64,000 bases of DNA from assembly GCA_004352715.1 (NCBI GenBank), contig SCFE01000104.1:149351-213350 (forward strand), read 5' to 3'. The position numbers and the translations under genes are program-made. The notes below the pieces were generated by a model, which saw only the letters and a program-made list of their open reading frames with translations, was not told where the DNA came from and did not search any database. The DNA comes from Hofstenia miamia. Taxonomy: Eukaryota > Xenacoelomorpha > Acoela. Below, one piece after another: positions 35,357-46,740 of this stretch (within the stretch, counting starts at the first letter, position 1; each line of letters starts with the position of its first letter).

Positions 35357-38300
35357 TTAGTTCAAAAATCCTCTGTTGGAAGCATTCGATGCAAAGGTAT
35401 GAAAACGAAAGTCTTTTGGAAGATAAGCTAAAAATTCAACCGAAGGAACAACAACAGAAGCATACGATTCAATTAATCTTCTAAATAGAGTATTGTCAAC
35501 AGTATCTTGTTGATCCAAAACAAAAATAGTATAAAACCCCAATTTCGATGGGTGCAGAACATCTGCTTTCAAATTATCTCCAATATAAACCATAGATATC
35601 GACTGTTTATTTAACAGCATTGATAGATTTTCACAGAACTCATTGAAGTTTCCCTCGGCGTAAACGCTACCTTTTTCCATTTGTCCGCTAAATGGTTCCC
35701 ACTAAGAAATAACAGGATTGACCAAGCAATTTAAAAGTAAATTTTGGGCAATGCAAAATCCAAGTTTAGCAAAAAGCAAAATTATAAAAGCCAACCCTGT
35801 TTGAGTTTTCGCAATACTTGGTAAATGGCCGAGAAACATGATCACTTGTAAAAATTAAAGGTTTAGCAGCATCAACCAATATAAAATCAAACAAGCTGCG
35901 CCAATCAATGCCAATTGCATAAGACATAATCATATCAGTGTAATCATAGTGTGAAGTAGTCATTAGGTAAATTATTTTACCACGAATGCGAAGATCCTTA
36001 AGATAGTCAATCGTAGCCGATGCACATCTTTTAATGTACTTAGGCAAGTTGTCAGTAATTTCATCAAAAAATCCCCCTGCATGCTTTGCAAATTGACTTG
36101 CACCATAAACGTGCTTAACTGCATTTTGAATTAGTTGTGAATAATTGTAAGACCCAACATGTTCGTTCAAATCCAAATAGTTAATAATATTAGACAACAC
36201 AGCAGCAGTCGGTATGAAAAAACTGCTGTTAACACTAAGCACGGAAGGAATTTCATACGCAACAATTTTATTCAATAATGTAGAGGATATGCAACGATCT
36301 GGAATAGTGATAAAATTATTTAAACTAACTACTATTTGTACACAAGATTTAATGACAAAATAACGCACAAATGGAATATATCACAAATAAATTAAACGCC
36401 ACCTAGTGCAATAAGGCCAATTTTTCAAAAATCAAGCATTTTTTGAAGTAATCAATAATGAAATATCATTACTGCAGTGAGCAGTATTCGTTAATTATAG
36501 GGTTGTAGTTGAAATAATTTTTCTTATCTTTTGTTGCAAAAACTGTAGTATATCAAAATAGAAAAATACTTATTTAATGGAAATGACAATTAGTAACAGT
36601 AACAAAGACAAATTCGTAAAAAATAGTGTTCAACATTATTATTAAAGGCTAGTGCATTTGCAGCATACAATCAATTGTTACGTTATCGATCATCCATTAT
36701 AGTTATAAGCAGTATCTTGTTATGAAAATGTATTTTGGCTAAGAGGAAAAAATTTTTCATACAAGTTTGAAGTCAACTCATTATATTAAAATAGCATTAA
36801 GTAAAATAAAAATGCATTTTCATTTCTATAAAGAAGCAACTAAAAAATTACCAAACAGATCTTTTCAATACAGAAAACTAACGTATAGTCAATTCCGCTT
36901 TATTTGTATTTTGGTGGACAGCCGATTTTTGTACGGATCAACTCCGATATCATTGAAAATATGGAATATATGACGGGGCTAGGTTGTTGCAGGGTTGGAA
37001 ACGTAATGGAAACAAACCTGTCAAGATTTAAGAATCTCTGCTAAGAATGACGAAATTGCGTCAACTTTTTCTGACAAGGACAACTATCCATATTCTCACT
37101 TCACAGAACGAATCAAAAACATGTTTTTTACACATATACAGTGTATTAAATTCACAAATGAAAATGTATTATATGAACATGTAATAAATTCACCAATAAA
37201 AATGCATTATACGAACATTTAATAAATTCACAAATGAAAATGAAAAAAAAACTACTGAATGCTCAAATGTTGTACGGTTTAAACGGGTTCAAATGCTATA
37301 CAAAGCGACATTCGGACCAGACATTTACAAAGAATTACGGATAAACAATATCGAATTAGACGATAGTTTTATTACAGAAAAGCACAATGAATAATTCTGA
37401 CTTAAGAAAGTATACAAATAAACCGAAAATCCGGATAAACCCGATACGGATAAATTGGAATTGACTGTACACGAAATTGTAATGCATGTCATCAATGAAA
37501 GGGCTTCACGAAATAATTTCTGAAAGTTAAAGCTAAATATCAGTTATGACAAGTATATTAGAACAGAATACGTCTCAGGTAACTACAAGTTCGCGTGTAG
37601 AAACCTTAAATACAAACATCATTTAGACAAATTGGAGAAGGAAATCTACCCCTCAAATTAATATAATTTGATTACAACAGCCTTAGAATTAAAATATAAT
37701 TGATTTACTTTGGTACTGTTTAAATTGTCAGGTTTCATTATGCTCGAAAAATAGTAATTCTACTTGCCAGCTTTTCAAAATACAAAAAGCCTCATGAATT
37801 TAAACAACTTAAGTTCGAAACAGATTGATAAGAAATTACAATTTCCTTCTAGATAATTCAAATTTTGACAAAGAAGAGTAAATGACTGACAAAAACCGAT
37901 ATAATAGATTTTCATTCATCCTAATGCAGAGGCGTCGATTATGACATGTTAATTAACTTTAATGTCATATATCTTAGACATAGCAAATGAATGAGTAGTT
38001 TTTGTTTACAAATTGGTTAACAAAAATCATATTGATAAGATTAAATGGTTTGCTTCTAACAAAACGAGTTGTTTTGGAAACCACATAAGAATAATTAGTT
38101 TATTTCAAAATTTGTTACTGCACCATAGTGAATTGCTTGTCATTGCAGAAGGAAATATTACATAAAAATGGTTGCCTTTATTTGCAGCTTGCAAATTATC
38201 ATTTATGTTGTTAAATATTAGAAATCACTTTTTAAACTGCTATTACCACATATATCCTAAGAAAATTTTCACATTCACCATTTTTACATCATGGCTATTA

Positions 38301-39903
38301 TTGCCATTATGTATGGACAAATATTAAAATAGGGCTATAACGGATGACAAATAAATTTCGCCTGGACATATATGGCCATACCATAAACAGCTCCGATGCT
38401 TGAATTTTGTAAATATCGGCTCAGGTTAAATATAGAGTTGAAAAATTAATTTCAGTTTCATAATCTTGTAGTTCATTCCAGCCTTTTGTGTAATTAGTTT
38501 TGATCAGTCTGTGCTGGTCATTGTCTTAAGAAATAGTTTAACAACAATTGGTTTGGCAGAAAGATTATTAAAGTAGTGGAAAAAATCATACCACAATAAA
38601 ATGAGAGATTAATAGATGCTGCAAAAATATAAAACAGTTCGCAAATGTCCTCCCGTTTTCAAAAGAATAAATGTTTAAAATGCACAATTAACATTTAAAT
38701 GATGAATACAAATTTGTAAAATGATATGTAATTACATCATTCATATCGCAAAAACTTGCTATTGAAAGAACATAAATAAGTAAATGATAGCCACACTCAC
38801 GATTTATATATGATTTAACTGATAAATGTTGAAATTAAAGAATTATGGAAATTGCATTTCTAAGAAAGGAAATACTGAAACGTTTGAAATTCCTTTATAA
38901 AAATTAAAAATGTCCTTAATAAAGGCAAAATCAAGAGTGAGAAATTTGTATATTTTCAATGATTGCATTGACGGGAATTGAATCAGAGGTCTGTGCAATT
39001 AAATGTTCAAAGTTGCAAGATCTTGTATGACCAGTGCATATGGTAAATTGTAGGAACCATCAAATCAAGTATGAATGAATGCGCTCTTCAAATAATGGCA
39101 TGATTCATACACAACAGAAAAAAAGTTGGAGAGTAAATTTCTTTGATTACGCCTTTTAATCATGGTCACAAATTGATTACTATAAACCTATTTAATAACG
39201 AAATAAAACACTTTCGACATAATTAATAAGAACCGAACACATATTTTAATAGTTGAATTAAAATTTTGAGGAAATTTACATTTATTTGCATTAAAAATAC
39301 AATATATCTCAGTGAAATTGCGCAAATAATATCATAAATTGCTCAAAAAATAAGATACTTCAAATGGATTTCCGGAAGTGGATTTCTACAATTAAAAAAT
39401 ATTTGATTCTTTTTTAGAAATGAAATTTCAACAGATGAACTTAATTCTGTAATTAAAGCAATACTGAAATATTGACCTTCAAACTTTTTATGAATGAATT
39501 TTTCAATTATTTGTTGAAAAGATGGCTTTAAATATCCTATTGAAAACTTAGGTTCAGCTAAATTTGAAGTACTAGATTGAACATCACAAAATTTGATTAC
39601 TATACCAGGATAACGTTGCAAAATTTCTTGCTCATTCAATAATTGAGCTCCATGATAAGCTTTCAGGATTCCACCATTATAATCGAGCAAAAGAAAATCA
39701 CCAGTATCATCATCATAAAAATAAGATTTTAGAAATTGAGGAATATTAGAAAACACTTTAGAAGGAAACTTTTCAATGTTAACAAAATAATCTGTCAATG
39801 CATTAAAGCATAACTGAAAAGTAGATTCAACATGATATTCAATTAACGTGTAATCCATATCAAACCCAATAACATCAACATCGTTTAATGTAAATGAATA
39901 CAT
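35357..39903 (-). CDS. NT5DC1-like 5'-nucleotidase-domain protein (HAD superfamily), spliced
   Basis: Three exons are visible on the minus strand. Exon 1 starts at Met 39903 and holds GFDMDYTL with the HAD nucleophile Asp15 and Asp17, then FLLLDYNGGILKAYHG. Exon 2 (ending 35796) holds FFIPTAAVL, YLMTTSHYDYTD (motif II Thr/Ser), LFDFILVDAAKP (motif III Lys) and SRPF. Exon 3 (35701-35357) starts WEPFSGQM and holds MVYIGDNLKADV (motif IV) and VVPSVEFLAYLPKDFRF at the C-terminus. Intron 2 is 35702-35795 (94 bp), GTTGGC...TTCTTAG, phase 0. Intron 1 is about 3.1 kb; its exact ends are uncertain (donor GAA|GTATCT near 39353 with acceptor at 36235, phase 2, or acceptor at 36299). The order matches animal NT5DC1, a cytosolic-type nucleotidase of poorly known substrate. 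All HAD motifs are kept, so it is probably functional. Confidence 0.85.
36886..37467. mobile_element. pogo-like non-autonomous element in intron 1
   Basis: Left end TAGTCAATTCCGCTTTATTT and reversed right end CAGTCAATTCCAATTTATCC, flanked by TA (36884-36885 and 37468-37469). The right subterminal region has repeated CCGGAT and CCGATACGGAT words, as in pogo/Tigger ends. It is 582 bp, with no intact transposase, inside the large NT5DC1-like intron. Confidence 0.7.
37468..39342. other. Rest of NT5DC1-like intron 1
   Basis: AT-rich, no gene or element identified. Confidence 0.5.
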
Positions 39904-40538
39904 CGTATAAAATCTAAATAATTTAAACGTAAATAATTTAATCTATTTCATACAAAAATTGAAAATATACGAATGTGCATTTTTTTTTCTAAACGATTTA
40001 GCGAGTAGCGACGCAAAGACAATTTGTCTCTTCAAATGCTATTTTACAAATAATATTATCGAATAAATACGATTGGACGAATAGAAAATTACACTATATG
40101 AAGTATTTAATTTAGTATTGCTGTAGGACACAACTTCCATATAACTAAATTCAAAATGTCCGGAAATACCGATCGGGAAAATGTTTTCCCTTCTAGAATG
40201 TAATTTTTAGTTATTATTTAAAAATTTATTATATTTAATTATTAAAATTCGTTCACAAAATTTTGCAACATTTATTAAGAACGAGAGGAAAATTACAAAC
40301 GAAAAAGTGCTCATGAGAAATATTAAAACTTACAATTCGTAGTTTTCTTCACAGCTATCGTTTACATGTGTTAGAAAACTGCCAGCGTGTGACTCGTTTT
40401 ACTTTACTGTTCAGTTTACTCTTAAAAATAGAAATGTCTTGCTAATGTGAAAAATTTTTCACATGCTAATTATGAAATTTACAAATGTTGAGTTCGAAGG
40501 ATGCGGTTGGGATTTAGAGGAACTTGGTAACCTGCTTC
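39904..40538. other. Spacer upstream of the NT5DC1-like gene
   Basis: Would contain its promoter. No specific motif is convincing. No coding signal. Confidence 0.5.
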
Positions 40539-40680
40539 TTAACAGTTTTGCCTCATAACCAGCTCCTTCAGGAATGTAAAGAAAACCTTTTTACATATTT
40601 TTTGAATATGCCTGTCAAATGAAAGCTTAGAATCAAATGTAAAACAAAGTACCGTAACTTTTTTGACAATGGGTATATCC
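40539..40680 (-). pseudogene. Fragment of a second reverse transcriptase fused to the CR1 3' end
   Basis: After the CR1 RT tail (RKNVYDITSILDIP) the same open frame continues VLCFTFDSKLSFDRHIQKIC, which is the palm/thumb LGxxFDxxLxFxxHI motif of an RT, normally upstream of the region just passed. So a piece of another element of the same strand was joined here, by nested insertion or deletion. Confidence 0.65.
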
Positions 40681-43085
40681 AAAATGGAGGTAATGTCATA
40701 CACATTTTTACGAAAAATCAATTCCAATTTCTTCGATTTAGAGTGATTAATCTTCACAATTCTTGCTCTGAGTCTTTGGCAGTAGGATTGGTGTTCCGGA
40801 AGCAAATGTCGGAGCACGTGTTCTTTATTACCTGCAATACTTTGGAGCAATTTCTTGTCATAATCATGTATTATCGTTTTGATTGGAGTGAATTTATCGA
40901 TGATGCCATAGTTTTTAGCTCGTTTCTGAACTGAATAAATTCTATTAAGATGCATATCTGCAGCTCCTCCCCAGATTGTGCAGCAGTATATGAGTTGTGG
41001 AAGCACTATAGATGAATATAAATGTGCCAGTTCTTTACCTGAGAATCCTAGGCGCTTGAGCTTGAGAATAAGGTATATCTTACTGTTGGCCTTTTTAATA
41101 ATGGTCTCAATATGGGCAGCAAAAGTCAGATTATCATCCAGAGTAACACCAAGGATTTTAATGGAATGTGAGCGTGATATGTTAGGTAATTCAGGTACAA
41201 ACTGTCTCCCAAAATTGATTGTCATTTCTTGACTTTTAGAGATGTTGATCTTAAGGTTCTTCGATGAAAAATGATTATCCAGAGTATTGACGACCATAAA
41301 AGCCACGTCACCGGATTGATAACTGCCCGGGATGACCGATGTGAGATCATCTGCAAATCCTGAAAGGCTGGCGTGAGCGACGTCTATGGGTATCCGGAAA
41401 GTGTCGTCAATGGACATATTAAACAAAATCGGGCCACTTATAGTACCCTGCGGCACTCCACACTTTGATGGGAGTAAACCAGATGAAATACCATTAATGA
41501 AGGTATAATGGTGACGATTCGAGATAAAATCCAGGTACCATTTGATAATATTGGAATCAACCATGGGCGACAAGGACATAAAACCATCAGAGATAGATTT
41601 GTGGCTGATCGTGTCGAAGGCTTTAGTCATATCCAGGGCAATGATCCTACAATAATTACTCGTGTGGTGACGAAGTTGAATGTCATGAAGGATTTTGATG
41701 AGCGCACAACTCGTTGAACTGCATTTCCCGAACCCGAATTGGCCATGATTAAGGGTTGATTGATAAGTTCTGCAAACAAATTTATCGTAAACCATATGCT
41801 CAAATACTCTGGAAAAAACTGGAGTAATTGAAACAGGGTGGTGATGTTTTAGTTCGCTGGGATTAGTAATCTTCTGTATCGGAATAATTTGGGAAATTTT
41901 TCACTTGGATGGGAATTGGCTATTTGCGATGGATAAATTAAAGATAGAACACAGAGGTTGAGCAAGAAATGGCNACTGTCTCCCAAAATTGATTGTCATT
42001 TCTTGACTTTTAGAGATGTTGATCTTAAGGTTCTTCGATGAAAAATGATTATCCAGAGTATTGACGACCATAAAAGCCACGTCACCTGATTGATAACTGC
42101 CCGGGACGACCAATGTGAGATCATCTGCAAATCCTGAAAGGCTGGCGTGATCGACGTCTATGGGTATCCGGAAAGTGTCGTCAATGGACATATTAAACAA
42201 AATCGGGCCACTTATAGTACCCTGCGGTACTCCACACTTTGATGGAAGTAAACCAGATGAAATACCATTAATAAAGGTATAATGGTGACGATTCGAGATA
42301 AAATCCAGGTACCATTTGATAATATTGGAATCAACCATGGGCGACAAGGACATAAAACCATCAGAAATAGATTTGTGGCTGATCGTGTCGAAGGCTTTAG
42401 TCATATCAAGTGCAATGATCCTACAATAATTACTCGTGTGGCGACAAAGTTGAATGTCATGAAGGATTTTGATGAGCGCACAACTCGTTGAACTGCCTTT
42501 CCTGAACCCGAATTGGCCATGGTTAAGGGTTGATTGATAAGTTCTGCAAACAAATTTATCGTAAACCATACGTTCAAATACTCTGGAAAAAACTGGAGTA
42601 ATTGAAACAGGGCGGTGATGTTTTAGTTCACTGGGCTTAGTAATCTTCGGTATCGGAATAATTTGGGAAATTTTCCACTTGGATGGGAATTGGCTATTTG
42701 CGATGGATAAATTAAAGATAGAACACAGAGGTTGAGCAAGAAATGGCGCAGCGTACTTGGCAATCCAGTAAGGCAAGCCAATGTTTTCGTTTGCTGTCTT
42801 TTTGACCCGAATAAGATACCGATAAACCTCATCAGCAGTGAAAAAAGGAGAATGTGAGGAAGGCAGATCATCTGGAATATTAATACTTTCTCCTTCACAT
42901 GAGAAAGAGTTGAAATACTCGTTTAGCTGCTCGGCTGAAAAAGCACACTCGGTCTTGGCCTGACCTGACATGTAGCTCATAACATTCTGCCACCACATTC
43001 TGCTTCCAATCTTCCCATTGTCTCTGCCAATCTGTTTAATCCGATTTCGAATTTCGACGTCAATTTGTTTCGCCTCAAAAAACAA
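40681..43085 (-). pseudogene. CR1/L2-type reverse transcriptase (ORF2 C-terminal part)
   Basis: Motifs in order: IPIPKITKPSELKHHRPVSI, FERMVYDKF, GQFGFRKGSS, IIALDMTKAFDTISH (motif A), GVPQGTISGPILFNMSIDD (motif B), SGFADDLTLV (motif C, FADD), IKILGVTLDDNLTF, IYCCTIWGG. The catalytic aspartates are conserved. The copy at 41201-41973 has TGA for a Trp (SKWKI) and FGKCSS for FRKGSS, while the copy at 41975-42747 is canonical, so the two are probably alleles of one element of different quality. With the duplicate collapsed, the RT and tail are about 540 residues. Confidence 0.9.
41201..42747. repeat. 773-bp tandem duplicate across a single N
   Basis: 41201-41973 and 41975-42747 have equal length and differ at scattered positions. 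The N at 41974 marks the join of two overlapping contig ends. Confidence 0.9.
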
Positions 43086-43984
43086 GTCTTTCTCATGAAT
43101 CTGTTCTTTTTCTTGAGAAAGATTTTTACTACTGGAGTAATGTACACAGGATCTTTTTCATGAAGAACAACCTGTCTAAGCGGGCAAGATGCCTCATACA
43201 CGGCAAAAACTATATTCTCTAATTGCTGTACTGCTTCATCAACATTTGTCGACCAGTAAATAGGGGCGAAATTGAATTTTGAAATGTTATTAACAAAAAG
43301 CTCACGATACTTTTCACGTTGATCATGGAAACGACCAACTCTTTTCTTGTTACTAGAGCCGGGTACACTCCATATGACACCTTTATGGTCGGTGCAAACT
43401 ACGGATTGATAAGTGCAGATATTTTCAGCCGATTGGTAAGTCATATAAACCAAATCTAAAGTCTTACTTCCATGAGTCGGATCAAAATTAAGTTGAATTA
43501 AACCACAGTCGGCAATTAAACTTTCCGGATTGAGTTCATTAAAATCGCCACAAAGAATAAAATTGTCGAATCGATTGGTACGCATAAAACTTTCAACTGA
43601 CTCCACGATATGGTCGGAAACTTCATTCATTACTGAGGCATTAGGGGGGGGTAGTATAGGCAGCATATAAGATATTTGGTGTAATTGACACAGTTCTAGC
43701 CACAGCACCTCGAAGGACTCAAAGCCTTGCGGATATAATTGATTACATTCTAAGGATTGATGAAGAAAGGCACAGACTCCTCCACCAACATTTTTACTGC
43801 TATTTAAATTGGATCGGTCGTGTCGAAACAGTTTAAAGTTCTCGATAGCAACAAAACTGTCATCAATTTCATTTGTAAGCCATGTTTCTGTTATAAAGCA
43901 GGCTTTCAAGGATTGACTAGTTATATCAGCAGACAGGTGATAGACAGCATTAGGTTTTTTCAAGGATCTGGCATTGAGCAGCAT
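43086..43984 (-). pseudogene. CR1/L2-type apurinic-like endonuclease (ORF2 N-terminal part)
   Basis: Endonuclease/exonuclease/phosphatase fold: LLNARSLKKP (conserved Asn), FITETWLT (catalytic Glu), GGGVCAFL, FILCGDFNEL, LDLVYM and CTDHKGVIW (terminal Asp-His). It nicks the target DNA for target-primed reverse transcription. The frame leaves the RT frame in a run of six T at about 43073-43078, a one-base slip that could be a sequencing error. An intact ORF2 would read straight through. The start shown is an internal Met; ORF1 ends about 20 bp upstream. Confidence 0.9.
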
Positions 43985-44005
43985 GAATCGGATTCTTTCA
44001 TCTAG

Positions 44006-45010
44006 TCAACAGGATGTGTTTACTTCTTGTCCATCGACGAACAACTTGAGGTTTCTTATTTTCACTGATGCTCTCGGCGTCCCGTTAGCTATCATCTCAT
44101 ATCGCTTCTTCAACAAAGTGCGCTCAATATTCATTTCCTCTCTGGTCAGTTCCTTTGAAAGGTAAACAGTTTCTTTGAAGTTTTTAAGACAATAGGATCT
44201 CGAAAGGATTTTTCGGGTAGTCCACACGCTGTTGAAACGAACAATTAAGGGCCTGGGTCTTCTTTCATTGAATTTCCCAGCTCGGAAGCAATCTGATATG
44301 TTTACTTTCTCTCCAATCACATGCTCCGATTATTTCATTGGCTTTCGCTAGGTCATTATCAAGCTTCTCGGATCTGGTATTTGGTTCCTTGGCTCGACGA
44401 AACATAGCAATTGGTATTTTTTGCAATTCGGAGGCAATTTTGCGTTCCAATTCATCCAATGTCTCGAATTTCATACCAGCAGGTGAATACACTTGTGAAC
44501 GCAAATACGACCATAACCAANGGTCTTCTTTCATTGAATTTTCCAGCTCGGAAGCAATCTGATATGTTTACTTTCTCTCCAATCACATGCTCGATTATTT
44601 CATTGGCTTTCGCTATGTCATTATCAAGCTTCTCTGATCTGGTATTTGGTTCCTTGTTCTCTGGGATATTCTGAATTCTAATGCCCAAAGGCTGATCAGG
44701 TCTTACTGTTTGCATGACTTTAAGTTGCTGCGCCAAATTAGTGAACGCCGAATCAAATTTTTTCTCAAATGCTTTAACTTCGTCTTGGACTTCCTTCAAT
44801 TGAGCACTGCCAAAATCCGAAGTCTCCCGACTAGATAAACACTCATTACAAAACCAAACTAGATTGTCAAACTTTGAAATGACGATAAACTCATCTTTCG
44901 TGATGTTGTTGCACTCGGCGTGTGGCCAGACGTGACACTTGTCGCATTGTATCCAGTTTTTCCCGGTCCTCTTCTTGCAGTTCGAACAGTTCTCCTTTCG
45001 CTTCAGTCAC
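44006..45010 (-). pseudogene. CR1/L2-type ORF1 with PHD finger and coiled coil
   Basis: The N-terminal part reads CSNCKKRTGKNWIQCDKCHV, then WPHAEC and VWFCNEC: a Cys4-His-Cys3 PHD finger as in ORF1 of several CR1/L2 elements. It is followed by an acidic/basic helical stretch (LKEVQDEVKAFEKKFDS), then a C-terminal RNA-binding-like region (RIQNIPEN, RPRPLIVRFNS, LKKRYEMIANG). ORF1 proteins bind the element RNA. The reading is interrupted at 44393-44520 by foreign sequence and the N at 44521, and a TGA separates the PHD finger from a candidate ATG near 45033. Confidence 0.8.
44256..44658. repeat. Partial ORF1 duplicate with a Tc1/mariner transposase fragment between
   Basis: 44256-44392 and 44522-44658 are near-identical ORF1 pieces. 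Between them lie 128 bp (44393-44520) that read on the minus strand LWSYLRSQVYSP, FETLDELERKI and LQKIPIAMFRR, the C-terminal end of a Tc1/mariner-type transposase. The left contig apparently ends inside a transposon inserted in ORF1 in one haplotype, while the right contig is the uninserted haplotype. Confidence 0.65.
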
Positions 45011-45067
45011 TGAGCACACACGGCGACTCCGTCCATCCATATATATGAAACAACCTATTTAATCTGT

Positions 45068-46740
45068 GTAATAACAATAAAAGTAAAAGTAAAATTCAAA
45101 AATTTATATTTAAATCTTAAATTTATTTTGAAAAATGAATTATTCTATCACAGATTATTATACAATCTACTACAATATTTAGTGTTTTGCAATATAAATT
45201 TTTGTGTGTGTTCTTTAATATTCCATTGCTTCGGCTATTCCTGTTTTCAACGTCTTAGCTGTGATTTCGAAGTAAGTTTTTTCTTGTTGTTCTCAATTCA
45301 TAGTAACATAGGAAAATTGTGATATTTGGTTTTGGACATAGTAAAATTAATAGGAAGGTAATACCAAAAAAAGCAATTTAAATTCTATCAATATATTGTA
45401 ATTATAGTTGATGATAATTTTAGGGAATTAGATTCATACAAAGCTTACAAATAAGCCAAGAAATGAATTTTTTGGAATTTCGGGAGAGCAATAATCAAGT
45501 TCCAGTCATAACCAAAGTCAAACAAATCAGAAACGGGTTTAATTCTTGTTGGTGGACAAATAGAGATAAAGAAGCAACCTATAGTGGCAGCCACTGGATT
45601 AGAATCACCCCAACATTATTGAAAAACAGCTCATTCATATTTAAAACATTTTTTCTCAGTAATATGCATATCTAATTCAGTTACAATACACATATACATT
45701 AACTAACATAGAAAACAATTCTTCAACAAGTTAGTATTGTGTTGGTCCACTTTTCACCAATAGAAACTTCGTTGATGCGGCTCGGCATGGATTCAACCAA
45801 TGTTGGACAATAGTCAGGTGTAATTTCCTTTAACCAAACTTGTTTCAATTTTGAGATGAAATCGATTTCAGATATTGGATGCAATTTGCTAACCTGTCGT
45901 TTGACCATTGTCCAGCAATGCTCAATTGGGATTGATGTCTGGGGAAGACCCTGGCTAGGATTCCAACAATATGATGTCATTGGTCAACAACAATTGCTTC
46001 ACACTTCTATAGTGTGGCAGGGAGCTGAATCCTGCTGAAATAAGGAACAATTACTCACTGCCATGAACATTGGAAGCGTTCTTCTTTAATATGAATAAAT
46101 AAATAGTTGCACGTGGTGGCAAGATAGAGATAGAGTGTGACTCACGATACTAACTTGTTGATTCTAATCCAGCGTCCGCCACTGTAGTTTAAACATAAAT
46201 GGCCATTAGCCGAAAATTGAGGCCCAATTAGGCCCATTATTTACATTCTAGACATTTTAAGCCCATTTTACGATCGTTGACAAAAACAATTCTTGAATTT
46301 TTTGGTTTGCTTGAACAAAATTGATTATATTAGATTGTAGTACTAGAAGAGCATTTGATACTATTTTAATATAATTTACATTGATTTTTCAACACATTGC
46401 TTTTAAGTTAATAGGATTTATTACATTTGAGTTGATTAGCATGCACTACTGAGTAAGTCGTCCAATTTTTCTAATACCTCAGTTCAAAAAAGACCCTATC
46501 CTGCCCGGTATATCATATATGTACATTTTTGATCTCAAGACAGTAATGAAGCACAAAGTTTTCCAATTGCATTTGAAAAATCATAATTATATTTTAAATC
46601 CATTCTTATTTATTGTTATAATACATATTTACATTCGGATCCGTTTCGGATCGAGAACTAAATGGTTTTGATTGGATCGGGTAAGGATTGCGAAGCTTCA
46701 GGTCCTAAAATTTTAGATCCGATTCAATCTCTGTGATTAC
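45068..46740. repeat. Dispersed repeat, copy 2, with a Tc1-like insertion
   Basis: Paralogue of the repeat at 908-4430, same orientation. It carries only one insertion (45582-46184). Its uninterrupted parts show the ancestral sequence across the three insertion points of copy 1. Confidence 0.7.
45582..46184 (-). mobile_element. Internally deleted Tc1-like element
   Basis: Ends: left TAGTGGCAGCCACTGGATTA and reversed right CAGTGGCGGACGCTGGATTA, both continuing GAATCA, with TA on both sides (45580-45581 and 46185-46186). The minus strand keeps the transposase C-terminus: IPIEHCWTMVKRQVSKL, FISKLKQVWLKEI, LVESMPSRINEV. The catalytic Glu is in IPIEHCW; the rest is deleted. Copy 1 of the host repeat has an empty site at about 3710 (GCAATCTATTTTTAACATAG). 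Confidence 0.85.

Larger units (their letters stand above)
40539..45040 (-). mobile_element. CR1/L2-type non-LTR retrotransposon
   Basis: On the minus strand: ORF1 with PHD finger (about 45010-44006), then ORF2 with apurinic-like endonuclease (43984-43086) and reverse transcriptase (43085-40680). Removing the assembly duplicates gives a real length of about 3.6 kb. It is nearly full length, but ORF1 starts with an in-frame TGA shortly after a candidate ATG, ORF2 has a frameshift in a T6 run near 43075, and the 3' end switches into a different RT fragment. No 3' microsatellite tail was found, in line with truncation. Confidence 0.88.

Noticed and set aside
40743-42491. Plus-strand frames of 60-85 codons inside the CR1 element
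   Set aside because: Complement shadows of the conserved minus-strand RT; they repeat in the duplicated copy for the same reason.
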